From: Aptenodytes patagonicus
Lineage: Eukaryota > Chordata > Aves > Sphenisciformes > Spheniscidae
Reading direction: 5' to 3'
Assembly (NCBI RefSeq): GCF_965638725.1
Contig: NC_134970.1
Location: 687,001-751,000 of the forward strand
Length of the DNA: 64,000 nucleotides
Shown: positions 48,801 to 61,231 of the stretch, in pieces
Layout: each line of letters starts with the position of its first letter
Position numbering within the stretch: the stretch's first letter is position 1
The notes under the pieces: model-generated
Told to the model about the DNA's origin: nothing
Database searches by the model: none
The model's input: the letters and a program-made list of their open reading frames with translations, nothing else
Translations under genes and position numbers: made by a program

Positions 48801-48977
48801 CCTAATGTCTCGGAGCAGAAAGGAGCCTGCTGTGTTTTACCAAGCTGCAACTGCGCTGCTGGGGGCCCTGCCTTCCCAGCCAAGTTCCTTAAAGCTCTCC
48901 TTGCTACTCCCTGTGCCAGCCCCAGTCTGGTGTAGCTCCAATGAGATCTGCGCAGTTGCCCACAGTATCAGTTTAGG

Positions 48978-49092
48978 AGTTGGTTTTGGCTTGGATAGAG
49001 TTCATTTTCTTCCTAGTAGCTGGTATAGTACTATGTTTTGGATTTAGGATGAGAATAGTGTTGATAACACACTGATGTTTTAGTTGTTAGAA
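48978..49092 (+). mobile_element. Truncated LTR fragment (5' part only)
   Basis: About 115 bp aligning to the first part of the complete LTR that follows, with shared words such as GATAGAGTT, TTTTCTT, TAGTAGCT, GTGTTGATAAC and GATGTTTT. It diverges markedly, so it probably belongs to a related subfamily. It stops where the next LTR begins and does not resume after it. Confidence 0.75.
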
Positions 49093-49687
49093 TGTGCTGG
49101 TTTTGGCTGGGATAGAGTTAATTTTCTTAATAGTAGCTAGTATGGGGCTATGGTTTGCATTTGTGCTGGAAACAGTGTTGATAACTCAGGGATGTTTTCG
49201 TTATCGCTGAGCAGTGCTTACACAGAGCCAAGGCCTTTTCTGCTCCTCATCCCACCCCACCAGCGAGCAGGCTGGGGGCGCACAAGAAGCTGGGAGGGGA
49301 CACAGCCAGGACAGCTGACCCCAACTGACCCAAGGGATATCCCACACCATATGATGTCATGCTCAGCAAATAAGAGCTGGGGGAAGAAGAAGGAAGGGGG
49401 GGACATTCGGCGTGATGGCGTTTGTCTTCCCAAGTCACCGTTACGCATGATGGAGCCCTGCTTTCCTGGAGATGGCTGAACACCTGCCTGCCCATGGGAA
49501 GCAGTGAATGAATGCCTTGTTTTGCTTTGCTTACGTGCACGGCTTTTGCTTTACTGATTAAACTGTCTTTATCTCAACCCATGAGTTTTCTCACTCTTAC
49601 CCTTCCGATTCTCTCCCCATCCCACTGGGGGAGAGTGAGCAAGTGGCTGTGTGGGGCTTAGTTGCTGGCTGGGGTGAAACCATGACA
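49093..49687 (+). mobile_element. Solo LTR of an endogenous retrovirus (avian ERVL-like)
   Basis: 595 bp from TGTGCTGGTTTTGGCTGGGA to GTGAAACCATGACA, with TG...CA ends. An ATTAAA poly(A) signal is at 49557-49562, followed by CTGTCTTTATCTC. The position expected for a TATA box (near 49369-49375) reads AAATAAG and looks degraded. No gag, pol or env coding follows, so this is a solo LTR. The five bases on either side (TAGAA and GGAGT) do not match as a target-site duplication. Class assignment is from memory of abundant neoavian LTRs. Confidence 0.85.
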
Positions 49688-50389
49688 GGAGTGAAGGCCT
49701 GGGCTCCCATCCTGCCTGCTGGGAGCCATCTGCACACGCACGGCTGATGCTGTACGCAATGCACCTCCTGTGTGCCCGGGATTGCCCGTGCCTCCCTCCG
49801 GGTACCCCAAGCCCCAGCCCTGCTGACCGTGCTAAGGTGGGCGCAAGCCCTTGCGGAGCAGGTAGAAGTGGCACACCCGGTACCAGCTGCAATGGTCCCG
49901 CTGGAGGTACTTCCAGCCCGGCCAGCAGTGCCAGGGTGGTTTAGCATGGGGGAGGCACTCGATTCCTGTCCTGTCCCCGGCTGGGACGAGTGGTGTGGAG
50001 CAGCCAGGGAATGACTTGCACGGCTCCCTGTCCCTGAGATGAGGAGTCTCCCTCCTCCTCAGCACAGGTTGCTCCCGGACCCCCATGGAGGGGCAGGAGG
50101 CTCTGCTGCAGCCCAGCCCTGCTTGGCCCCCTTGGGCCGCTCGCCTCTCGCAGTGCCTGGGCTGCTCTCCTCCTCCCCAAGCACCCCGAGTGGAGGCCAG
50201 GGCTCCCGCTGCAGCATCAGCCAGAGCCCCCATGGCCCTGCCAGGCACAGCCCGGGCCTGGGCATGCCTCCCTGGCCGGGCAGCGCTGGGGGCTCAGCGC
50301 GTCCCCTTGCCGTCTGCAGCCTCTGCGGAGGGTCCTCCCCGGGGAGATGCTCCGCAGGCTCCAGCTCCGCACGGCTCCCTCCTTCCCGG

Positions 50390-50790
50390 CGCTGACCCCC
50401 GGCGCGGGAAGGCTCAGCCGGCGCCGGGGCCGGGCCTCCGCCACTGGATGGCACACGAGCCCCGGCGGAGGAGCCCGGGTGGTCCCGCGGTGCTGCGCAA
50501 ACCCCCAGCTGCTCGGGGCTGGGGGTGCCGGGAGGTGCTGGGAGGTGCTGAGCTCCCCGCCCCGCAGCTCTGCTCGCTCCTCGCAGCCCTCGGGAGCGTC
50601 GGCGCTCGGTTGGAGTTGGACTCTGAGCTTGGCTGGGCGCTTTCTGCCGCAGCTCCGGCTGGGCGCCCGGCTGCTCCTCGGGAGCACGCAGGCTCTTCCC
50701 GGTCAGCGCTCCCTCCAGATAAGAGCGAGCTCACCTCCCTCTTCCTCGCAGGCTGGAAAATCGCGGAGGTCTTTAAACCTGCCGGCCTTG
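50390..50790. promoter_or_regulatory. Second CpG-rich patch, possible promoter
   Basis: CpG density rises clearly above the local GC-rich background (for example GCCGGCGCCGGGGCCGGGCC near 50418 and GAGCGTCGGCGCTCGG near 50595). A GATA-type AGATAAGAG lies at 50717. Much weaker than the LRIG2 island. No exon is identified. Confidence 0.35.
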
Positions 50791-52859
50791 ACGAGCACGG
50801 GCTGAAATGAGCTCTTTATTTAATATTGTCCTTCTTGCCAACGCCTCTGGTGGAAGGCGGAGGGTGTCAGCCTGGCCGATAACTCACAACAAAAGCCTGC
50901 CTCTCCGCCGAATCCCTGACCAGCCCCTTCTCCCACATCTGCCCCTGTCCCCCTCTCAGCCCCGTTCTCCTGGCTCCGGGGGCTCCTCGCTAGCACAGAA
51001 GTACCTCTGCGTCCCTCGCCTCACTGGGACGGCTCCCACCAGCATCTGGGCAGTGCGGGGTGGCCCCGTGCTGCGGGATGCCCGATGCTGCGCTGCTGGG
51101 GTGGGGCAGCACCAGACTACCCAGGCTGCAGCTCCCCTGTGCAGTCAGGGTACCCCAGCTTCGCCTCGGTGCCACCACCTCGCTGGCCGTGCCACGGGTC
51201 CCTGGGGACCAGGCGCCCTGGCCATGCCGGGGAAGGTGAGCGGGTGGCCAGAGGAAGTGGCAGGGTGTCACTCTGCTGCCCTTGGCCCCATTGTTCTCCC
51301 GTGGCCACTGTGTCAACAAGAGCTGGGAGAGGAAACGGGGGCTAAGGAGATGCCAAGACCCCTGCTGCTAAAGGGAAGATAAGGAGGGAGGGGGCATTTA
51401 CTGGCTTTCCAGGGGTGGCGGATGCAGCAGGGTCCCCTGCGGTGCAGGAAAGTGAGAGCGTTGTGTCCCCAGACAGCCTGCCATGCTGCCATGCAGATGG
51501 CAGGCAGCAACTGGGGATCCACGGGATGCTCAGGTGGTGGTTTATTTAGGCTAGACTTTGCAAAAGATGTGAAAGATGCAACTGATTTGCCTGAGAAGCC
51601 TTGGAGAGGCCTGGCACTGTGGGGGAGGATGCCCTCACCCGCAGACCCTCCCTCCTGATGGCACGGGGCTGCTCAAGAAGTGAGGATGATCCAGGGGCTG
51701 GGGCCTGGCTGGGCTCTGGATGGGGGCATAGTGGAGTGGCTCCCCCTCCTCCAGTCCGTTCCCAGGGTGGCTGTACCATCCCAGCCCCGAGGGGCGGGAT
51801 TCAAGTGGGTGACCCTGGCTCTGTGCACCTGTGGCCCCCATGTGCAGGGCACTGCGCTTGGCTGGCAGGAAAGGGCAAGCGCCAGGGGGGCTGGCGGCAC
51901 CACTGCCTCCCCCGAGCACCACCGGGATGCAGCAGTCTGCTATGCACCCGCTCCGGGAGCCAGACGCTGACCTTCCCACAGCCACCCTGCCTGCAAAAGG
52001 CCCTTCAAAGGGGTGGCAGAGTCCAAAGAACAGCAACCGTGGGCCTGGCCAGGGCTCGCAGGTCTTGCTCGGAGCACGCACAGAGACACCCCACTGCCAT
52101 GGTCTCCTCCCTGGCCCCAGGTCCGTTTGGTTTGGTGGCTACAGGAACGCAACCCCGCAGCTGCTGGCATGCAGCGGCTGAGGAGCTGCCGTGCCTGTGT
52201 GAGCGCTCGTGTGCGTGCGCCTCCCCAAGTGCAGCGCCTGCACGTCCTCTGAAACACCCGTTGTTCTGCTGGGAGCCGGAGCCAAGCCCCAGCGCTGCCG
52301 GCCATCAGCGGTCCCGTGGCGTGCGTGCTGGAGCTGGGCACCGGCACCTCATCCAGTGCTGCCGCAGTGCTGCCAGGCGACGCAGAGCTGCGGTTTTGCA
52401 ATCGTGTCTGCTCGTGGTGTCATTCATGGCATCGTCATAAAGTAACAGCAAAAGCACCAAACACCCCTGTGGCCTTTGGGCTGCCCCTGCCCTGAATCCA
52501 CACTCTCCCAGTCACCAAGCTCTTCCCAGGAACACTAAGGAGATCTCCAGGCCTGTTTTTCCTGGGAAATCACTGCAACGCAATAGCATCTTCAGCTGGA
52601 GCCCGGCTTGGCTCTGCAGACATGTGGCCAACACCTACAGCCCTTCTTCCCCCTCCCGGGGGTTTGTTTGTTTCCTTCAACATTTATGGGGCAGCTGGAG
52701 TCAAGAGAGCTAATGAGCAGGAGCATGGCCCCGGGCGCTTCCCAGGCTGTTAGGGATGGAATGCTGCACAGGGGATGGGAACAGGAATGGGGACGGGTTG
52801 GCCTGGGGAAGGCTCCTGCAGCACACAGCTGAATTGGGTGACCCTGCATTTCAATGGTA

Positions 52860-53175
52860 GTGCAGGCCCAGCTCAGAGACTATGAAATCAAGAGTTAACT
52901 GTCTTCCTAAAGTGGGTCTATGAGCAAAAAAATAGGAATGGCTTAATATTTATCCCAGTGTGGAGACCAAATACTGTGATAAATTGAACAATGAAATAGA
53001 GCTGTTATTTTATAACCTTTAAGCTATATTTAAACTAAATGGAAATTAATATTTTAAAAAATCTGACTTTATTCAGATTTACATTTTCATCGTCAGACCA
53101 GATCAAAAGATTTCCTGGGGAAGTTTATTTTAGGAACGTTTTTGGGACATACACCTGTGATGTTGCTCTATTTGG
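52860..53175. promoter_or_regulatory. AT-rich candidate regulatory block
   Basis: Includes GGCTTAATATTTATCCC, GATAAATTGAACAATG and GGAAATTAATATTTTAAAAA. Abrupt GC-rich edges. No repeat or exon is recognised. Confidence 0.27.
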
Positions 53176-54104
53176 GGCACTCAGACTACGACAGACCAGT
53201 CACAGCTCTTCCTCCTCGCCACCCAGCATTAATTCCAGCAATAGGACAGGAACCACCCTGCAGATCTGCTCTCTGGTGTGGAAAAGCGACGGATCCAGGC
53301 AAGGAGACCGTGACCTCTCCAGCGTCTCCGGCAGACCACCGTGCCCCTCTCACCCCGTCCGGGGTGCCCGGTTCAGGGGGGGTGTCATGCTGAAGTCTCT
53401 GCAAAGCCACCTCCTGGTCCCTTGCTGCTGGCAGGTCCTGCTCAGAGGACGCAGGGACCAATTAGGTTCAGGAGCCACAGTCGTGCAGCCATGCTAGCAC
53501 CGGGCCTTCGCCTGCCGCCTGGCCGCCCCGCAGCAGCAGCCATCTCCTGCCCAGCACCTCCAGGCACCGCGGCCACGGGAGCTCCCGGGGCCAGCGTGGG
53601 ATCCAAAGAGCATGCCGACGTCAGAGCCAGGGCAAAGTCTGGCAGGACACGGAGAGGTGTGAAAGGCAAAGCGCCATCACATGTGCCCGATACATGTGAC
53701 TGCCGGCGGAGGACCAGCGCCCGTGCTGCCTGCTCAGTGCTCTGCTCTGGCCCGGCTGCATCCTGGCAACATGTCCAGGCAGCAGGAGGAGAGCAGGGCC
53801 GGGACAGGGATGTCTCCCACCATGCATGTCTCCTGGAGCAGGCAGCAGGAGCAGGGAGAAGCATCCCTTCCTGCGGCTATCAGGTACCTGGGACATACCG
53901 TGCTGCAGCTGTGCTGCCGGTGCCTCGCACCTGAGCTGCATGGTGTGTCCCAAGACCATCCCGGTCCCCGGGTGCTGCCCTGGGATGACCGCGCCAGCCT
54001 GGGCCAGTGGTAGCCTTCTGCCAGCAGGGTGCAGGGACAAGCGGGTGCGTGTGAGGGTGCCTGCGCACCCCGGCCAGGGCATCGCCTTTCATGAGGCTTT
54101 GTCC

Positions 54105-54485
54105 GCACCATCACTAATAATATCAAGGTGTTCTGCCAAGTTCCTTCCAGCAAACCTATGACTTCATTCAAAGTGACAGGGGACCTGATTTATTATACTA
54201 ACGAGCCGGCGATAAATAAACATGACCTGAGAGAATCCCAATCCCACAATTCCATTCTTGTTCGGCTCCTTGGGGGAGATGAAAGGTTTCCTGCAATTTC
54301 CCAGTGCTACCCAGAATCTCCCCTACTTGATCTGCCAAAGCTTTCTCCTGCTGTCGAGCCTGGCATTTGATTGAATTGACAGAAGCGGCTTATTAATTGT
54401 ACTAATGAGGGGCTCAGCAATATGGAGCGGTGGAGAGAGTCCAGTGTGGCTAATAAAACGCTCAAAGCTGAGCAGAGCATAAGGT
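54105..54485. promoter_or_regulatory. AT-rich block with TALE and homeodomain words
   Basis: TGATTGA (54368-54374, PBX-like) and TTGACAG (54376-54382, MEIS/TGIF-like) are followed by TTATTAATTGTACTAATGAG (54390-54409). Earlier TAATAATATCAA and GATAAATAAACATGA occur. The tight TALE-homeodomain grouping is enhancer-like; inference only. Confidence 0.35.
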
Positions 54486-56741
54486 CACCGTGTTGCCAGG
54501 CTACTGGCTAAGCTGCCTGGAAAACAAATATGTGAACCAGTAGGTGACTCTGGGAAAAATATTGCTCCGTAACTCACATAATTAATAGGACAGTGATGCT
54601 TTATTTTCTTAGGAAGAATATACAGTAGGGAGGGTGTGAGCGCACAGGCATTGCAGCCATCCCCGCTCTCGGGAGCAGGCAGGGGCCGAGCGGCTGGGGC
54701 GGCTGGGGGCTGCGGCAGGTGCTGGCACTCGCTGGGTCCCGCAGCTCCGCCGAGCAGGACCGGGCCGGGGTTGCCAGTGGCTGCGGGAGCTGCGCCGTGG
54801 TTGGGATGATGGGGGCCGAGCGCAGAAGCCTGCACCGGGAGCAGCTGGGGGCCCTTCCTCGCCTGGCCCTTTCCCGACAGTGCCGTTTGAGCAGGAGCAG
54901 CCCATTTGCTCACTGGGCCCAGACGTGCAGGAGAAGGCTGAGGAAGGTGTCCACGCCGTGAGGGATTCGGTGTGGCCTGAAGGGAGATTTCGGATACCTG
55001 GTAACAATGAGGGAACTGTCCCATGTTTGACCTGTGCTATTTCCCAAATACCACCGCAGGGAGAGATAAACAAGGCTGATTAGAGCTAACAGTAACTGTA
55101 AATTTGGCAAGGGGATGTTCTCGGGATCTCTGATCTCTTGAGACAGTAATTTCCACTGGGAGTTTACCATACAGCCCCCGAGGGTTTATAGCAATAAGCA
55201 GGAATATTTTTGCTCCAGTAGGAAGGAAAAAGGAAAAAAAAGGACAAATACTGATCTTAATCTCTTTCTTTGCAACCAGTTTTGGAGCCCCCATTCAAGT
55301 TCTCCAAATTGCACCTCACCAGGGGAGCTCATTCTCATACCAGACCGTTATCTGAACGAAGCCCTGGAGCATGAGCCCTCTGGTTTGCAGTGATGGCTCT
55401 GCCTAAAGCAAACACTGAAAAAAGGTCATTAATCTTTCAGGCTCATCTGGGACTTGGAGCCATGGCACTGGGGACTCCTGCGTACCCCTCTGCCCGGTGC
55501 CCGTGCTGTGTGTGAGGCTGCCCAGCCTGTGAGCTGCCGGCTCTGTGCTGGGAGTGCTAGTGGGGTACCTGAACAGGGAATAATCTCCTGAGGTCTGGAC
55601 TGTCCCCCCCAGAAGAGAGCTGCAGGCCACTGCACCATGTGCTGGGGTACCGATGTCTTTCCCGCTCCATCGGCGGGAGCAACCTTACAACCTATGAGGC
55701 ACGGTCATCAGATGGGTTTGGTTTGCCTTTTTGAGAGACGCATTGGCACGGCTGCGGTGGCCAGCGAGCGGCAGCTGCTGAGCCACAGGAATAACACTGA
55801 GACAACTCTGTGGAAAGGTCTCCTTACAAAATCCACCACACTAATGTCAGGGGAATGAAGTAATGTGACAGAAATGGCTTTGCCTGCGGATGGGATCATG
55901 GAGGCTTTATCTGTCTAAACAGTGAGGCCAATGGGGCAGCAGGGGATCGCCAGAGCCCCTTGCCTCTGTCTGCTGTGAGCATCCCTGCCTGCGTGGGGCC
56001 GGATCCTGGCCCCGTTCCTGGCCTTGGACTGCCTCCTGGGGAGGTGCTAGTCACTGCCGCCCCGTCCTGGGATGAGCCAGTTGTTGTTCCCCGCTGCGGC
56101 TGGGTGTCGGGGCAGGCAGGAGGGGAGGGTGCCCGGGCCCCATGTCCCTGGGGAGCCAGTGGCACGCGTGCTGGCAGCTGGGCATGGCCATTGCCTGCAA
56201 GGTGATGGGGCGGGAGCTGGGGCGGAAGGGCAGGCGGGAGGCAGGGAGGAAGGGCAGCCGGTCTCCAGGTCGTGCCTCACCCCTGGGGCTGCTGAACAAT
56301 GGGAGGGAAGGCGTCAGGGAGCTGGGAAATGCAGGGGGGACGACAGGACACGCTCCAGTCACCTGCACCCTGCTCCTGCCAGAGCCTGGCAGGCTCCCCC
56401 CTGCTGGCACTTGCCTCCCGGCCGCAGTCCCGTCCCTGGTCCCACAGCTCCCTGCCCCACGGCTCCCTGCCATCCTCTGTCCTGGCCCCTCTCCTCCCCT
56501 GCCCTCTGAGGCAGCCGCCTGGCCCTTCCCTCCCAAAGCTTTTGTTTCCCTTCCCTGGAGGGAAATGAATCTAAGGCTCAGGTTTCCAAGGTGGAAAAGC
56601 AATTTCTTCCCCTGCAAGTTGCCCCTGTTTTGTTTTGTTTCCTGATCCCCACTGACTCCACTCGCTGGAGGCTGGGAGGCCGGGGCAGTTGCCTGCCGGG
56701 GCAGCTCACAGGCGCCGCGGTGGCTGCCCGTTGGCTCCCAG

Positions 56742-56839
56742 GGCCACCCCAGAGCCCGGTGAGCACAAGTCCCCCGTGATGTCTGCTCATGGCCACCCCA
56801 GAGCCCGGTGAGCACAAGTCCCCCGTGATGTCTGCTCAT
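56742..56839. repeat. Perfect 49-bp tandem duplication
   Basis: Copies 56742-56790 and 56791-56839 are identical, each opening with GGCCACCCCAGAGCCCGGTG and ending TGTCTGCTCAT. No mismatch was found over the 49 bases. Confidence 0.95.
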
Positions 56840-59559
56840 GCCTCTGTAGCTGCACAGCTGGGTGCGGGAGCCGGGTGCCCTTCCAGGGGAGCTGCCTGCA
56901 TCCCTAGGCTCAGCAAGTGCAAACTGGCCAAGCACAAAGCTGCAGCTGCAGAGCAGTCCCCTGTGCCAGAGGGTGGCCAGGCAGCGTGGGGTCTGTGTGC
57001 AGGGCCAGGATGCGCCTTTGTGGGCTCCAGCATCCAGATGAGCAGACCCGGCTGGGACACAGACCTCAGCCTTGGCATGGCCTCAGCCCTCCTCAGGCAG
57101 GACCCCGGGATTTTTCAGACAGAAATGGGTGTTACGAATCCTCTGCTCACCCTGGGGCTCCATACCTGGTGTCGCAAGCCTCTGACACCTCACTGAGGCC
57201 CATGCAGTGTTAGGGGTCTGCAGAGGTGCAATGCCCTGCTCCAGACAGGCTGGTCTATGAACTCTGCCCCATGCGTGGGAGTTTTGGCTGTATTTCCTCT
57301 GCAGCTGAGATGAAATTCAAGGTTTCCTAGCATGAGGGCTCTGCTGGCACCACCGCAGCCCACTGCCCTGCCACCTGGGGTCTCCTGGGCAGGGCGGACC
57401 ATGCCGCAGCATCCTGCCCTCGTTCCCGTTCCCCCTGCACTGAGGATGCCGAGTGCCCCCCGCCAAGTTCTCTCTGCCCGGCTCCTCTCGCCAGTTTGAC
57501 ATTCACTTGGGAAAAAAATACTTAGACTAACAAATAACAAACCTGGCAGCTGGCCAGCGATTCAAAGGCTCCAAAAATGAAGCCGAAATTTGCAGCTGGC
57601 CACACTCCCTGCCTGGTTTGGCAGCAGTGCTGGTGTCTGAACACCTGCCAGGGCCAGGAGCAACTGCAGCGCCTGCAGCAGAGCGTGCCGAACCAGCCGC
57701 GGGACATCGTGCGTGCCCTGGCACCGCTGCCGGGGCCAGGGAGTGCTGATGTACCCGTGCCCCAGGCTTTATTCTCACAGAAAGTGATACGCTGACTGCA
57801 GGGAGCAGCTGCAGGGACAAGGAAAATGCCCTGGAAAACTGTTTGCAAACAACTGTGCTGCTGTGGGAGGCAGGGTGCATGCCGGGGCTCTCTGCACAGC
57901 CAGGTTCAACAGGGCAGCATTGCTCACCTCTCCTGCATCCTGCAGATCTTCCAGCCAGCTGGGCCGGTTCCCTCCCCATCCCGGGCAGGCTGGCATCGCC
58001 AGCTGAGCCAGCTGAACACCAGCTCAACCGGGTCTGGTGCTGCCAGGGCGGCGAGGGAGCGTGGGGCCGGCCGGGCAGTGAGATCAGCGCGGTGCTGGGG
58101 AGCGCGCAGCTGGGCAAGAAAACACAACAGAGCCTGGCAGAGGGTTGGGGCTCCTGCTGGGTAACGCAAACTTTGCTAATCTTAACTGACACGGAGGCAG
58201 AGAGGTGCAGGGGAGCAGGGGAGCCAGGCGGGTGGCTGCTGGAGGGACAGGGCACTGGATTGCAGCCCCCCGGCCTCCCCGTGCCCAGGGAGGGGTGTCA
58301 TGTGGAAGGGTAATTGGATCCTGGGATTTACAGAATGATACTGTGGATTATTTCACAGCCATCATGTCACAGGGTAATCTTGTTATGGCATTACACAGCC
58401 ACGTGCACACGCAGCCCTGGCGTGCCCATGGCTGGAGACACATGGGGACCTGCCAGGGACATCCCTTTGCTGAAGCTTGGTCTGAGACCAGACGGCAGAG
58501 TGGGGGTTGGTTAGCCAAGGGTGGCTGGTGCCATTTGGGACCTGGGGCTATCTGAGGTACGCAAAAGGCTGGGACGTGGTACCAGGGCTTTGCGGCAGGG
58601 CACAGAGCCCCCGGGGCTGTGAGGGGACTTGGCAACGGTGTGGCCATTCCTGCCCCTGGCAGCACCAGGGCTGGGGTCTCGCCCCAGGGATGGCCTCCCC
58701 AGACAGAGGGGAGAGGCAATTGTGCAGCCTGGCATGCAGCATCGCCTGGCCAGCACGCAGCGCTTGGGAGACAGCTGCCCACCATGTGCCCCTGGTGTTG
58801 GGCTCCTCCTGTGTGGGCTGGTTTCGGCAGAGCCCAGACCTGGAGAGGGAAAGTGCCCATCCCGGCAGAGCTGAGCACCAGATATCCCGGGGGAGCGCAG
58901 TCAGGGCATCCCAGGGAGGCAGAGGGGGCTGGTGGCTGGGATGCTGTGTGGGACCTGGAAGCGGGGTCTGCGACTGCTTCTTGGCCCCGTGACAAATGTC
59001 TCCCGTGAGCCCAGACCACGTGCCTCCCCCTCCACTCCCTCAGCTCCCTGCACCATGGTCAGCCGCTTTTCTGAGGTGTAACGGAGGCGAATCCCGTCTC
59101 TGAAGCAGTGAAAATACAGCTCACCCCCCCGAGGTGTGTAAGAATAGCAGATGAGCTACGGCAGAAAAACAGCCGTGACCGCAGCTTCCTGCTGTGGCCA
59201 TGCAGCCCCAAGGAGATGGAGATGATGGAGACCGCCCCTGCGCTGGGGCGCCCGGAGCTGCACGGGGGCCGGTACCTGGATCCCCCGAGCCTGGGGCTGC
59301 CAAAGGGCGGTACGAAACCCTGGCGTCCTCCTCCTCCCCCCTCGTCCCTCCGGTTTGGGATGGGGAAGTGGAAACCACGGGGCAGTGTTGCTCGGACCCA
59401 CAAGAGCTGCTGCTGGCCGAGCCATGGCACTGGGCACAAAGTCTGTGTTTTACCAGGCATTAATGATCTTTGGTGCTTGTGCCCCAATGCACTTCCACCC
59501 AGAAAATAAGTATTTGTACCCAGCAGCAACAGGTTTAATCAAAAACAAGCTTTTATAGC

Positions 59560-60010
59560 ATTTTTTTGTTTGTTTGCACCCAGCTGAAACATTGAAATCC
59601 AAAACATTGCAGATGCAGCCAACTCTCCCACAGCAGCTTTCCAGCAGGTTAACTTTGGACTGGGATGATAACAAATTATCTGCTAACACACATGTGAAGG
59701 GAGTTTAATGCCAGCGTGTTTGACTTGTCTTTAGGCTGTTCCTACTCTAATTTTCTCTGACTTTTTGTATCACTAGATAAATTTTGTTCTTTTAAGCCTG
59801 TAAAGCAGGTAAAGGGTAGCAGCGCCTTGATCTTAAGATGAAGCATGACCTCCTGCTTAAAAACAAGGGCTGGCTTTATTTATCCCAAAGTTGAGCTTGG
59901 GGAATAACAGAAATGTTTGTTGTCCCACAAAAGACTAGCTTATCAGCTATTATTAGAGCAGGGATGATAATTCAGAATGAGCAGCTTATTAGGCACATTT
60001 AACCCCGTTC
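59560..60010. promoter_or_regulatory. AT-rich candidate regulatory block
   Basis: About 450 bp of lower-GC unique-looking sequence with GGCTTTATTTATCC, AGCTATTATTAGAGC and GATGATAATTCAG words. No transposon or exon is recognised. Confidence 0.28.
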
Positions 60011-61187
60011 TCTGTTTATGGAAGATCTGGGATTTGTTTAGATGGTAACTGTGGTTGTTGCAAGGATTTTCTTCTGAGGCTCTTTGAAGACAGAGTGTGT
60101 ATGTGCCCTGTGCCTATGCTGGCATTCATGCCATGGGCTGTTGTGCCGCTGTGGTGTGTAGGTAGGTCAAAAGACATTTCACGGGGCACTTGCCCTGGTG
60201 AGGAAGCAGTTCTGGCTTGTACATAAGACTCATTAAATTGCTTTATGCAACTTCTCCTGCCTGTACAGCTCAGCCACCAGAGTTTGTGTAAACCAAACAC
60301 AAAAAGCACATGAAGAAAGCAGAACTGAATTTGCCAGCGAGAGTTAGTTTTGATGGACGCTTTGCAGTATTTGCCCAAACCTTATCCCTGGTAACGTGGA
60401 CTTCGAAGGCAGGGCTTGGGGTCTGTAAATGTGTTTTCTCCCCCACAACAGTTTTCTTGCTGCTCACCGCTACTGACAGCACTATCTCCCACAGACGGGC
60501 TGCGCAGCTGGCTCCGCAGCAGCACAAATGCCAAGGGCATTTTGTTGAGGGGGCTGTGGGTGAAAAGGAGACAGAGAAGTGGGACCTGCAGAGTGGGAGA
60601 GGCTGCGGGAGGAGGGTGCAGCGGCCTGCAGGTCCCTGATGAAGCAGCAGCAGCCGCTTCCCAGGGAAAAGCCACCCGCATCCCGCTCTGACCCTCGCCG
60701 CCAGCAGGGCATGAAATCCTGGCCTCCGCGGCAGCAAAAGGCAAAGTCCCAAAAGCCTGTACTGGGGCCAGGATTGCCTCCAGCTTTCAGTGTACTTTGG
60801 TGGTGCTGGACTTAGGCCTGCATCAGAGAAGGGACCTGACCCACTTCAAAAGGAGCCGGCTCCCAAGCGAGCCTTTGGGACGGGCTCCGGCCAGCGCCTG
60901 GGGCCCCACTGCCTCCTCTCCCCACTCCGCCGGCCACAGGAGCTGCTCCCTGCTCCCTCCTTCCTAGGGCCGGGAACAACGCTGAGCTGGGCCCTGGGAG
61001 GGAGCAGAGCCCGCGTGCTCCCCCACCTCTGCCCGCAGCCGGGGGCTGCTCCTTGTCAAGTGCAAGCCTGTGTCGGGGCATGTAGCGGCTGCGAGCTCCT
61101 CTCCGGGGATCTTTCCTCCAAACAAGCACAGTTGAACAAAGCCGGGGGGACGGAGGCTTTCCTGACATTGTCAGTGCTGGCTCTTTG

Positions 61188-61231
61188 GGAACGGAACAAG
61201 TGGGGTTTTGGAACGGAATAAGTGGGGTTTT
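61188..61231. repeat. 22-bp tandem repeat, two copies
   Basis: Two units opening GGAACGGAA and ending GTGGGGTTTT, at 61188-61209 and 61210-61231, differ by one base (C/T). A partial third copy (GGAACAAG) follows. Confidence 0.9.

Noticed and set aside
49093..49687. A full-length endogenous retrovirus
   Set aside because: No internal region or second complete LTR is present; the sequence after the LTR is ordinary GC-rich intergenic DNA.
51601..52440. 279-codon plus-strand open frame
   Set aside because: Overlaps frames on the opposite strand, has no hydrophobic core pattern or domain, and looks like GC-rich noise.
56051..56935. 294-codon minus-strand open frame
   Set aside because: Includes the 49-bp tandem duplication, which gives a repeated peptide. 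No recognised family.
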